Position numbers and translations under genes: made by a program | The notes under the pieces: generated by a model | Seen by the model: only the letters and a program-made list of their open reading frames with translations | What the model was told of the DNA's origin: nothing | Database searches by the model: none | Assembly (NCBI GenBank): GCA_963844625.1 | Contig: CAWJPF010000026.1 | Location: 1-64,000, forward strand | Source: Palsa-504 sp963844625 | GTDB taxonomy: Bacteria > Actinomycetota > Actinomycetes > Streptosporangiales > Streptosporangiaceae | DNA length: 64,000 bases | Reading direction: 5' to 3' | Shown: in pieces, positions 40,730 through 48,459 of the stretch | Layout of the letters: each line of letters starts with the position of its first letter | Numbering within the stretch: the first letter of the stretch is position 1

Positions 40730-41955
40730 CGGTCACCGTAATCGGCTGTGACGGCCGTGCCCACAGTCCCGAGGCCGCCGCCGCCCTCGCAGCCGCCGAA
40801 CTCGTCGTCGGCGCCCCCCGCCACCTGGCCGCAGCCGAAATCCCCGGCGGCACCGCGCGAATGGAGCTCAAGCGCCTCGACGACGCGCTCGACGCCATCG
40901 CGGCGAGCGCGAGAACGACAGCGACAGCGACAGCGAGCGCCAGCGCCAGCGCCAGTTCCGGCCCGGTCGCGGTGCTGGCCTCCGGCGACCCGGGCTTTTT
41001 CGGGATCGTCCGCGCGCTGCGCGCCCGCGGGATCAGGCCCCAGGTCATCCCGGCGGTGTCCTCGGTCGCGCTCGCCTTCGCCCGGCTGGGCCTGGACTGG
41101 GACGACGCCCTCGTGACGACAGCCCACGGCCGCGATCCGCGCCAGGCCCTCGCCGCCGCGCTCGCCCACCCCAAGGTCGCGATCCTGACCGCGCCGGGGA
41201 CGGTTCGCGAGATCGCCGCCGAGCTGATCGCCGCGGGAAGAGAAGTCCACGTCGCCGAATGCCTCGGCACCCCGCAGGAACGCCTCACCGACGCCAGAGC
41301 AGAACCCCAGCGGAAATTCGCCGACCCCAATGTCCTCGTCGCCATCGACCCGGGATACCCGCAAACCGCCCCCCGCTGGCTGGCCGGCCACGCAGGCGCC
41401 CCGCACCGCTGGGCCCTGCCCGAGGACGCCTTCGAGCACCGCGATTCGATGATCACCAAGGCCGAGGTCCGCGCGCTCGTGCTGGCCCGCCTCGGCCCGG
41501 CTCCCGGCCGCACCATCTGGGACGTGGGCGCGGGCTCGGGGTCCGTCGCGGTCGAGTGCGCTCGCTTCGGCGCGTACGTCATCGCCGTCGAAGCCGACCA
41601 GGCCCAGTGCGACCGCATCCGCAAAAACGCTGCCGATCACGGCGTATACCTAAAGGTCCAGCATGGCCGCGCTCCCGATGCGCTAACCGGCCTGCCCAAA
41701 GCCGACGCCCTGTTCGTCGGCGGCGGCGACCGCGCCGTCCTCGAAGCCGCCGTCCGGGCGGCCAGCCCCGCGAGCGTCGTGGTCACCCTGGCCGCGGTCC
41801 AGCGCGTGGGCGAGACCAGCGACCTGCTCGCCGACCTCGGCTACCGCCCGGAAGGCGTCCAGCTCCAGGCCTCCCGCCTGGCCCCCCTGCCCAACGGCTC
41901 CCTCCGCCTCGCCGCCGAGAACCCCGTATTCGTCCTGCACGGAGAAAAACCATGA
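40726..41955 (+). CDS. cobL: Precorrin-6Y C5,15-methyltransferase, decarboxylating (CobL; CbiE-CbiT)
   Basis: The 409 residues combine CbiE (TVIGCDGRAHSPEAAAALAAAELVVGAPRHLA, VAVLASGDPGFFGIVRALR, IPAVSSVALAFARLGLDWDDALVTTAHGR) and CbiT (FEHRDSMITKAEVRALVLARLGPAPGRTIWDVGAGSGSVAVECAR, then ADALFVGGGDRAVLEAA). It methylates C5 and C15 and decarboxylates the C12 acetate side chain. An in-frame insert of Ala/Thr/Ser repeats (TTATATASASASASSGP, residues ~65-80) follows the start of CbiE. It overlaps cbiD and the cbiG-cobJ start (ATGA at both ends). Confidence 0.95.
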   Translation: MTVTVIGCDGRAHSPEAAAALAAAELVVGAPRHLAAAEIPGGTARMELKRLDDALDAIAASARTTATATASASASASSGPVAVLASGDPGFFGIVRALRARGIRPQVIPAVSSVALAFARLGLDWDDALVTTAHGRDPRQALAAALAHPKVAILTAPGTVREIAAELIAAGREVHVAECLGTPQERLTDARAEPQRKFADPNVLVAIDPGYPQTAPRWLAGHAGAPHRWALPEDAFEHRDSMITKAEVRALVLARLGPAPGRTIWDVGAGSGSVAVECARFGAYVIAVEADQAQCDRIRKNAADHGVYLKVQHGRAPDALTGLPKADALFVGGGDRAVLEAAVRAASPASVVVTLAAVQRVGETSDLLADLGYRPEGVQLQASRLAPLPNGSLRLAAENPVFVLHGEKP

Positions 41956-43652
41956 TCGGCCTGATCAGCGTGACCAAGGCGGGCCACACCGCCGCCAGGC
42001 AGCTGGCCGCGCAATGGCCGGACGCCAGGCCATACGACGAGCCGGCCAGCACCGCCCTGCCGAGAGCCTTCGCCGAGTGCGACGCCATCGTGTGCTTCCT
42101 GGCCGTCGGCGCGACCGTCCGGCTGATCGCCCCGCTACTGCGCGGCAAGGGCCAAGATCCCGGGATCGTCTGCGTCGACGAGGCACTGCGCTACGCTGTG
42201 CCCGTGCTCGGCGCCCACCACGGCGGCAACAAGCTGGCCGGGCGGGTCGCGCAGGTGCTCGGCACCGAGCCGGTCATCACCACGGCCAGCGACGCGGCCG
42301 GCGCCGTCGCGCTCGACGAGTTCGGCGCGGACCTGGACTTCGCACTCGAGCCGGGCAGCGACCTGGCCGGCGTGGGCACCGCGATCCTGTCCGGCGAGCG
42401 GGTCACCTTTACCGCCGACACCGAATGGCCGCTGCCCCCGCTCCCCCCGAACGTCGTGCGCACTGACCGGCCGGAACCAGGCATACCCGCCATCGTGGTG
42501 ACCGACCAGAAAATCATTTTGGCCGAACGGACCGTCCTCTACCGCCCCCCGTCCCTGCTTGTCGGCGTGGGCACGAGCCGCGGCGCGCCCGCCGCCGAGA
42601 TCGGCCAGCTCATCGACGACGTGCTGGCTGACCTGGGCGTGTCACCCCGGTCCGTTCGGTATATAGCTACGGCCGAAGTGAAGGCGGACGAGCAGGGTTT
42701 GCAGGCGGCAGCCGCGATGCGCGGGTGGCGGGTCGTCACGTTCCCGGCGGAGCGGCTGGCCGCGGTGCCGGTCCCCAACCCGAGCGAGGTCGTGCGCCGG
42801 GCGGTGGGCACGCCGAGCGTCGCCGAGGCGGCGGTGCTCATCCACCCGGGCACGACGCTGCTGGCCGCCAAGCGGGCCAGCGCCCACGCCACCGTGGCGG
42901 TAGCCAGGGGCCGGCCGCGGGGCCGGCTGACGGTGATCGGGATCGGGCCCGGCGCCCGGGACCTGCTGACGCCGCGCGCGGTGGCCGGGTTGCGCCGGGC
43001 CGCCGTGGTGGCCGGGCTCGACAGCTACCTGGAGCAGGTCGCCGACGTGCTGCGGCCGGGAACGCGGGTGCTGGCCAGCGGCCTGGGGGCCGAACAGGAA
43101 CGGGCCGCCGAGGCGGTGGCGCAGGCGCGAGCGGGGCGGGCCGTGGCGCTGATCGGCTCGGGCGACGCGGGCGTGTACGCGATGGGAAGTCCGGCGCTCG
43201 AACTGGCCGGCGACGATATCGACGTCACGGTCGTGCCCGGGGTGACCGCCGCGCTGGCCGCGGCGGCCGTGCTCGGCGCGCCGCTCGGCCACGATCACGT
43301 CATGATCTCGCTGTCTGACCTGCACACGGCCTGGCCGGTGATCGAGCGAAGGATCACGGCGGCGGCCGAGGGTGACCTGGTGACGTGCTTCTACAACCCC
43401 GCCAGCGTCCGGCGTACGTGGCAGCTGCGCCGGGCCCTGGAGCTGCTGGCCGCGCACCGGCCGCCCGGCACGCCGGTCGGCTGGGTCAGGGATGCCACCC
43501 GTCCGGGGCAGGTCGCGTCGGTCGCCACGCTGGCCGAGTTCGATCCCGCCCTGGTGGACATGCACACGCTGGTCGTGGTGGGCTCGTCCCGGACCCGGGT
43601 GCAGGCCGGCCGGATGGTGACCCCGCGCGACTACCGGTGGGCGCAGTCGTGA
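41952..43652 (+). CDS. Fused cobalt-precorrin-5A hydrolase and precorrin-3B C17-methyltransferase (CbiG-CobJ)
   Basis: Residues 1-~310 are CbiG (ISVTKAGHTAARQLAAQWPDARPY, FLAVGATVRLIAPLLRGKGQDPGIVCVDEALRYAVPVLGAHHGGNKLAGRVAQVLG, and a C-terminal LLVGVGTSRGAPAAEIGQLI). Residues ~320-566 are CobJ/CbiH (LTVIGIGPGARDLLTPRAVAGLRRAAVVAGLDSYLEQV, ALIGSGDAGVYAMGSPALEL, VPGVTAALAAAAVLGAPLGHDHVMISLSDLHTAW, TCFYNPASVRRTWQ). CbiG opens the ring-contraction lactone and CobJ methylates C17 with contraction; this fusion is known in actinobacteria. It starts ATG 41952 within the cobL stop and ends overlapping a GTG of the ferredoxin gene. Confidence 0.95.
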   Translation: MIGLISVTKAGHTAARQLAAQWPDARPYDEPASTALPRAFAECDAIVCFLAVGATVRLIAPLLRGKGQDPGIVCVDEALRYAVPVLGAHHGGNKLAGRVAQVLGTEPVITTASDAAGAVALDEFGADLDFALEPGSDLAGVGTAILSGERVTFTADTEWPLPPLPPNVVRTDRPEPGIPAIVVTDQKIILAERTVLYRPPSLLVGVGTSRGAPAAEIGQLIDDVLADLGVSPRSVRYIATAEVKADEQGLQAAAAMRGWRVVTFPAERLAAVPVPNPSEVVRRAVGTPSVAEAAVLIHPGTTLLAAKRASAHATVAVARGRPRGRLTVIGIGPGARDLLTPRAVAGLRRAAVVAGLDSYLEQVADVLRPGTRVLASGLGAEQERAAEAVAQARAGRAVALIGSGDAGVYAMGSPALELAGDDIDVTVVPGVTAALAAAAVLGAPLGHDHVMISLSDLHTAWPVIERRITAAAEGDLVTCFYNPASVRRTWQLRRALELLAAHRPPGTPVGWVRDATRPGQVASVATLAEFDPALVDMHTLVVVGSSRTRVQAGRMVTPRDYRWAQS

Positions 43653-43819
43653 TCCCGGTAGTAACGGCAGAATGCCTGGGCTGCGGCGCGTGCCTGCTCA
43701 CCTGCCCCGAGCACGCCGTTCGTCCGCAGGGAGGAGCACTGATCGTCATTCCGGAGCTCTGCTCCCAGTGCGGCGAATGCGTCGAAGTCTGCCCAGCGGA
43801 CGCGATAGAGATGAGGTGA
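43649..43819 (+). CDS. Small 2[4Fe-4S] ferredoxin
   Basis: A 56-residue protein with two complete cluster motifs, CLGCGACLLTCP and CSQCGECVEVCP, giving eight cysteines in the bacterial 2[4Fe-4S] ferredoxin pattern. The GTG start at 43649 overlaps the cobJ stop, and cobH follows after 4 bases, so it belongs to the cobalamin operon. Likely it provides electrons for a reductive step of corrin or lower-ligand synthesis, such as Co(II)-to-Co(I) reduction before adenosylation; this is inference. Confidence 0.9.
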   Translation: MIPVVTAECLGCGACLLTCPEHAVRPQGGALIVIPELCSQCGECVEVCPADAIEMR

Positions 43820-43823
43820 AGCC

Positions 43824-44450
43824 ATGACCAACGTCCATCCCATCGAGGCCGAGTCGTACCGCATCCTGCGCTCCCGGATCGACCTGAGCGGACGGCCCCC
43901 GCTCACCCGGGCCGTGACCGAGCGCGTGATCCACGCGACCGCCGACTTCGACTACGTCACCGACCTGGTGTGTGACGAACGCGCGTTGGCAGCCGGCGTC
44001 GGGGCGCTGCGGCGCGGCGCTCCGGTCGTGGCCGACGTAGCCATGGTCGCGTCCGGCATCACGCGCTTTCCGGTGATCTGCAAGATAGCCGACTCGCTGG
44101 CGGCCCGGCTGGCCCGGACCGCGAACATCACGCTCAGCGCGGCCTCGGTGCGGCTGGCGTTCGGTGAGGCCGGGCCAGGCGCGGTCTGGCTGGTGGGCTG
44201 CGCCCCGACGGCGCTGTTCGAGATCATCAGCAGGCAGGTCGAACCCGCACTGGTCATCGGTGTCCCGGTCGGGTTCGTCGGCGCCGCAGCGGCCAAGGAC
44301 GAGCTGCGCGCGAGCGGCCTGCCCGCGCTGAGCAACATCTCAGAGAAAGGCGGTTCCGCCGTGGCCGTGGCCGCGTTCAACGCCTTGCTGCGCATCGCCA
44401 GGGACGAAGACGACGCGTCCCCCGAGGACGACCAGGGAACAGTCCAGTGA
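43824..44450 (+). CDS. cobH: Precorrin-8X methylmutase (CobH/CbiC)
   Basis: This 208-residue enzyme moves the C11 methyl group to C12, forming hydrogenobyrinic or cobyrinic acid. It contains IEAESYRILRSRID, VTERVIHATADFDYVTDL, APVVADVAMVASGITR, and PTALFEIISRQVEPALVIGVPVGFVGAAAAKDELRASGLPALSN. The conserved catalytic His is in ERVIHATAD. Length is typical. It is preceded by GATGAGGTGAAGCC and overlaps the cbiX GTG start (GTGA at 44447). It is coupled to the ferredoxin just upstream. Confidence 0.96.
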   Translation: MTNVHPIEAESYRILRSRIDLSGRPPLTRAVTERVIHATADFDYVTDLVCDERALAAGVGALRRGAPVVADVAMVASGITRFPVICKIADSLAARLARTANITLSAASVRLAFGEAGPGAVWLVGCAPTALFEIISRQVEPALVIGVPVGFVGAAAAKDELRASGLPALSNISEKGGSAVAVAAFNALLRIARDEDDASPEDDQGTVQ

Positions 44451-45367
44451 CGCCGCCGCTGCTGCTGGCCGCGCACGGTACCCGCGATCAGGCCGGGGTC
44501 GAGGCTTTCTGTGCGCTCGCTGAGCGCGTCGCCAAGCTGGCCAACGGCGAGGGCATCCAGGTGGCAGGCGGCTTCATCGAGCTGTCCCCGCCCCCGCTGC
44601 GCGAAGCCGTTACCGTGCTGGCCGACCCCGCGCCCGATCCCGCGCTGGCCGATCCCGCGCTGGCCGACCCGCCTGGCGCGCGCATAGTCGCGGTGCCGAT
44701 GATGCTGTCCGCGGCCGGGCACGCCAAGGGCGACATCCCCGCCGCCCTGGCCCGCGAACGCATCCGGCATCCCGGCCTCAGTTTCACCTACGGCCGCCCC
44801 CTGGGGCCGCACCCCGCGCTGCTCGACCTGCTGGCCGCTCGCATCAGCGCGGTGGCCGATCCCGGCTCGGCTCCCGCGGTACTCCTCGTCGGCCGCGGCT
44901 CCTCCGATCCCGACGCCAACGCCGACGTGGTCAAGACCACACGGCTGCTGTGGGAGGGCCGGGGGTACCCGCTCGCCGAGACCGCCTTCGTCTCCCTGAC
45001 CGGGCCGAGCGTGGCCGAAGGGCTGGAGCGGTGCCGCCTGCTCGGCGCGCGGCAGATCGTGGTGGCCAGGTATTTCCTGTTTCCCGGCGTGCTCCCCGAC
45101 CGGGTGGCGGACCAGGCCGCCGGCTTCGCCGCCGCGCACCCCGAACTGGACGTCAGGTGCGCCGACGTGCTCGGTGACTGCGACGAGATCGCCGCACTGG
45201 TGTACGAGCGGTATCACGAGGCGCTGGCCGGAGACATCCGGATGAACTGCGATATGTGCGTGTACCGGATCGCGATGCCGGGTTTCGAGGACCGCGTCGG
45301 CGAGCCCCAGCGGCCGCACGAGCATCCCCATGACCACCCGCACGACCACGCCCACGCTCATGGATGA
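44447..45367 (+). CDS. cbiX: Sirohydrochlorin cobaltochelatase CbiX (long form)
   Basis: The 306 residues carry two CbiX/CbiK-like halves: LLLAAHGTRDQAGVEAFCALAERVA with the metal-ligand His, MMLSAAGHAKGDIPAAL, and AVLLVGRGSSDPDANADVVKTTRLLWEG, RYFLFPGVLPDRV. Near the C-terminus is MNCDMC, a MxCxxC motif as in the Fe-S-binding long CbiX of Bacillus megaterium, followed by a His-rich tail (HEHPHDHPHDHAHAHG). It inserts cobalt into sirohydrochlorin early in the pathway. A 15-bp repeat (GATCCCGCGCTGGCC) expands the N-terminal region at 44638-44667. The downstream bluB-cobT start lies inside its 3' end. Confidence 0.93.
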   Translation: MTPPLLLAAHGTRDQAGVEAFCALAERVAKLANGEGIQVAGGFIELSPPPLREAVTVLADPAPDPALADPALADPPGARIVAVPMMLSAAGHAKGDIPAALARERIRHPGLSFTYGRPLGPHPALLDLLAARISAVADPGSAPAVLLVGRGSSDPDANADVVKTTRLLWEGRGYPLAETAFVSLTGPSVAEGLERCRLLGARQIVVARYFLFPGVLPDRVADQAAGFAAAHPELDVRCADVLGDCDEIAALVYERYHEALAGDIRMNCDMCVYRIAMPGFEDRVGEPQRPHEHPHDHPHDHAHAHG

Positions 45368-47135
45368 GCCCGCGGGCCCGCCGGCCGCCGTGCCCGCCGC
45401 TGGCCCGGCTCCCGGTTTCCCGCCGGAGCAGCGCGAGGCCGTGTACCGGGTGATCGCGGAGCGCCGGGACGTCCGCCGCGGCTTCCGGGCCGAGCCGGTG
45501 CCGGCCGACGTGCTCGGCCGGGTGCTCGCGGCGGCACACCAGGCGCCGTCGGTGGGATTCTCGCAGCCGTGGGACTTCATCGTGATCACCGACCGGGAGC
45601 GGCGGGAACGGATCGCCGCCCTGGCGCGCCGGCGCCGCGACGAGTTCGCGGCGGACCTGCCCGGCGGGCGGGCCCGCGCGTTCGACCGGCTGAAGATCGA
45701 GTCCATCCTCGACACCCCGGTCAACGTCGTGGTGACCTGTGACCGTACCCGGGGCGGCCGTCACACGCTGGGCCGGCACACCCAGCCGCGGACCGCGGAT
45801 TTCTCCAGCGTGCTCGCGGTGGCGAACCTGTGGCTGGCGGCCCGGGCCGAGGGCCTCGGGGTCGGCTGGGTGAGCTTCTTCGACGAGCGCGAGCTCGCGG
45901 CCGAGCTCGGACTGCCCGAGCATCTCGAGGTAATCGCCTATCTTTGCGTGGGCTACGTGGACCAGTTCGCGCCGGAGCCAGAACTCGCGACCGCCGGGTG
46001 GGCGCGTCGCCGTCCGGTGGCCTGGGCGGTGCACGCCGAGGAGTTCGGCCGCCGCGGACTGCCTGGGGAGGAACCAGTGGACCCGCTCGCCGAAGTGATC
46101 GCCGCCATCGCCCCGCCCGACCCCGGCGCGATGGCCGCCGCGCGGGAGCGGCAGGACCGGATGACCAAGCCGCGCGGCTCGCTCGGCGTGCTGGAAGAGG
46201 TGTCGGTGCGGCTGGCGGGCCTGGCGGGCAGCTGCCCTCCGCCGCTGCCCGAGCCGGCCTGCGTCGCGGTGTTCGCGGCCGACCACGGCGTGCACGCGCA
46301 GGGGGTCAGCCCGTGGCCGCAGGAGGTGACCGCCCAGATGGTCGCCAACTTCCTGGCCGGCGGGGCCGTGGTCAACGCGTTCGCGGCCCAGGTCGGCGCC
46401 GAGGTCATAGTGGTCGACATCGGGGTGGCCGCCGAGCTTGAACCCGTCCCCGGCCTGCTGCCCCGCAAGATCGCGCCGGGCACCGCGGACTTCACCGAAG
46501 GTCCCGCGATGACCCGTGATCAGGCCGTGGCGGCGCTGACGGCCGGCCTCGAGATCGCTCGTGACCTGGTCGCCGCGGGCAACCGCTGCCTGGTCACCGG
46601 CGACATGGGCATCGCCAACACCACCGCGTCCGCCGCGCTGATCTGTGCCTTTACCGGCGCCGACCCGGTCGAGGCGACCGGCCGCGGCACCGGGATCGAC
46701 GCGGCGATGTACGCGCGGAAGATTGACGTCATCTGCCGCGGCCTGGCCCGCCACCGGCCAGAGCCTGCCGACCCGGTAGGGGTCCTCGCGGCCCTGGGCG
46801 GCTTCGAGCACGCCGCACTGGCCGGGTTCATCCTGGGCGCCGCCGCCCTGCGCGTACCGGTGATCCTGGACGGGGTCATCGCCGGCGCCGCCGCGCTGGC
46901 CGCGGCTGCCCTGGCCCCCGACGCGACCGCCGCCTGCTTCGCGGGTCACCGCAGTGCCGAGCCCGGGCATGCCGTTACCCTTAGCTATCTGGGGCTCCGC
47001 CCGCTCGTCGACCTCGGGCTGCGGCTGGGCGAGGGCACCGGCGCCGTGCTGGCCCTGCCGCTGGTGCAAAGCGCGGCGCGCGCGCTGCGAGACGTCGCGA
47101 CCTTTGATTCCGCGGGCGTAGCCGACAAGCTTTAG
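45360..47135 (+). CDS. Fused 5,6-dimethylbenzimidazole synthase and NaMN:DMB phosphoribosyltransferase (BluB-CobT)
   Basis: Residues ~15-225 are BluB, a flavin-destructase nitroreductase-like enzyme (REAVYRVIAERRDVRRGFR, VLAAAHQAPSVGFSQPWDFIVI, ANLWLAARAEGLGVGWVSFF, YLCVGYVDQFAPEPEL). Residues ~240-590 are CobT (QDRMTKPRGSLGVLEEVSVRLAGLAG, VFAADHGVHAQGVSPWPQEVTAQMV, EGPAMTRDQAVAALTAG, TGDMGIANTTASAAL, GRGTGIDAA, PVILDGVIAGAAALAAAAL, GHRSAEPGHAV). BluB makes DMB and CobT activates it, so consecutive steps are physically joined. Starts ATG 45330 and 45360 are both inside cbiX; 45360 gives the shorter overlap. Confidence 0.92.
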   Translation: MDEPAGPPAAVPAAGPAPGFPPEQREAVYRVIAERRDVRRGFRAEPVPADVLGRVLAAAHQAPSVGFSQPWDFIVITDRERRERIAALARRRRDEFAADLPGGRARAFDRLKIESILDTPVNVVVTCDRTRGGRHTLGRHTQPRTADFSSVLAVANLWLAARAEGLGVGWVSFFDERELAAELGLPEHLEVIAYLCVGYVDQFAPEPELATAGWARRRPVAWAVHAEEFGRRGLPGEEPVDPLAEVIAAIAPPDPGAMAAARERQDRMTKPRGSLGVLEEVSVRLAGLAGSCPPPLPEPACVAVFAADHGVHAQGVSPWPQEVTAQMVANFLAGGAVVNAFAAQVGAEVIVVDIGVAAELEPVPGLLPRKIAPGTADFTEGPAMTRDQAVAALTAGLEIARDLVAAGNRCLVTGDMGIANTTASAALICAFTGADPVEATGRGTGIDAAMYARKIDVICRGLARHRPEPADPVGVLAALGGFEHAALAGFILGAAALRVPVILDGVIAGAAALAAAALAPDATAACFAGHRSAEPGHAVTLSYLGLRPLVDLGLRLGEGTGAVLALPLVQSAARALRDVATFDSAGVADKL

Positions 47136-47150
47136 CCAACCGAAGGAAGC

Positions 47151-48392
47151 ATGGATCCCTATTTGCTCGGGCTCCGCCTGGGGGGGCGCCGTGTCGTCGT
47201 CATCGGCGGCGGAGCGGTGGCGTCCCGGCGGATCCCCGCCCTGCTCGATGCCGGCGCGGAGATCCTCCTGGTATCCCCGAGGGTGACCGCGTCCCTGGAG
47301 GACCTAGCCGCCGCGGGCCGGATCCGCTGGGCGGCGCGGGCCTATCAGCCCGGCGACTGCGCCGGGGCCTGGCTGATCTGCGCGTGCACCGGCAACCCCG
47401 AGGTGAACGCGGCCGTGGGCGCGGCGGCCGAAGCGCAGCAGACCTGGTACGTCCGGGCCGACGACGCCGAGGCGTCGGCCGCGTGGACACCCGCCGCCGG
47501 CCAGGCGGGTGACGTCCGGGTGGGCGTACTCAGCGGCGACCCGCGGCACAGCGCCGCGATCAGGGACGGGGTGGTCGCGGGACTGCGTTCGGGTCAGCTG
47601 AGCGCCCGGCACGAGCGCGGCCGCCGCGCCGGGGTGGCGATCATCGGCGGCGGGCCCGGTGATCCCGGCCTGATCACGGTGCGCGGGCGGCAGCTGCTCG
47701 CCGAGGCTGACGTGGTGCTCGTCGACCGGCTGGCCCCCCGCTCGCTCCTGGATGAGCTGCGGGAGGACGTCGAGATCATCGACGCGGGCAAGATCCCCTA
47801 TGGCCGGGCCATGGCCCAGGAGCACATCAACGCGGCGCTCATCTCCCACGCCCGGGCGGGCAAGTTCGTGGCCAGGCTCAAGGGCGGTGACCCCTTTGTG
47901 TTCGGCCGCGGCGCCGAGGAAGTCCTGGCCTGCCTGCGGGCCGGCGTTCCCGTCACCGTCGTGCCCGGCGTCACCAGCGCGGTCGCCGTCCCGGCCAGCG
48001 CGTGGATACCGGTGACCCACCGGGGGGTGGCCCAGGAATTTCACGTCGTGTCCGTCCACGTTCCGCCTGGCCATGACCGGTCCACCGTGAACTGGGAGCT
48101 ACTCGGCGCGAGCTCGGGGACCCTGGTGCTGCTGATGGCTGTGGAACGGATCGGCGCGGTCGTGACGGAATTGATGCGATATGGGCGCAGTCCGGGTACT
48201 CCCGTTTCGGTAATCGCAGACGGTACTCTGCCGACGCAGCGCACAATTAACTCAACGCTGGAACAAGTGGAAGGCCTCGTGGCAGAGGGGGGGATCCGGC
48301 CACCCGCGATCGTCGTAGTGGGCGACGTCGTGAGCGTGGCCGCGGAAATTACGGAACTCATGCGCAATGTAACCGCCCGATGGGCAGAGTAA
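47151..48392 (+). CDS. cobA: Fused precorrin-2 dehydrogenase-like and uroporphyrinogen-III C-methyltransferase (SirC-CobA)
   Basis: The 413 residues comprise an N-terminal NAD-binding SirC/CysG-B-like domain (GLRLGGRRVVVIGGGAVASRRIPALLDAGAEILLVSP) and a C-terminal SUMT domain (VAIIGGGPGDPGLITVRGRQLLAEADVVLVDRLAP, GKIPYGRAMAQEHINAALI, FVARLKGGDPFVFGRGAEE, PGVTSAVAVPASAWIPVTHRG). SUMT produces precorrin-2, the branch point to B12 and siroheme. A CysG-A ferrochelatase-like extension is absent. It starts 15 bases after bluB-cobT with GAAGGAAGC upstream and is the last gene of the operon. Its last codons lie in a degenerate 20-bp tandem repeat. Confidence 0.93.
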   Translation: MDPYLLGLRLGGRRVVVIGGGAVASRRIPALLDAGAEILLVSPRVTASLEDLAAAGRIRWAARAYQPGDCAGAWLICACTGNPEVNAAVGAAAEAQQTWYVRADDAEASAAWTPAAGQAGDVRVGVLSGDPRHSAAIRDGVVAGLRSGQLSARHERGRRAGVAIIGGGPGDPGLITVRGRQLLAEADVVLVDRLAPRSLLDELREDVEIIDAGKIPYGRAMAQEHINAALISHARAGKFVARLKGGDPFVFGRGAEEVLACLRAGVPVTVVPGVTSAVAVPASAWIPVTHRGVAQEFHVVSVHVPPGHDRSTVNWELLGASSGTLVLLMAVERIGAVVTELMRYGRSPGTPVSVIADGTLPTQRTINSTLEQVEGLVAEGGIRPPAIVVVGDVVSVAAEITELMRNVTARWAE

Positions 48393-48439
48393 CTGCGCGA
48401 TGCGTGAAGTAACCGTCTGATGCGCCATGTAACTGCCTG
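48360..48439. repeat. Four degenerate 20-bp tandem repeats at the end of cobA
   Basis: Units at 48360, 48380, 48400 and 48420 share the pattern ATGCG..A.GTAAC.G.C.G (ATGCGCAATGTAACCGCCCG, ATGGGCAGAGTAACTGCGCG, ATGCGTGAAGTAACCGTCTG, ATGCGCCATGTAACTGCCTG). The first and part of the second unit encode the cobA C-terminus; the cobA stop falls in unit 2. The remaining units fill the gap before the next gene. Confidence 0.8.
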
Positions 48440-48459
48440 ACGAAAGGGATAAACTCCGC

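Noticed and set aside
43952..47069. Two long minus-strand frames opposite cobH, cbiX and bluB-cobT
   Set aside because: All well-recognised enzymes are on the plus strand; the opposite frames have no domains.
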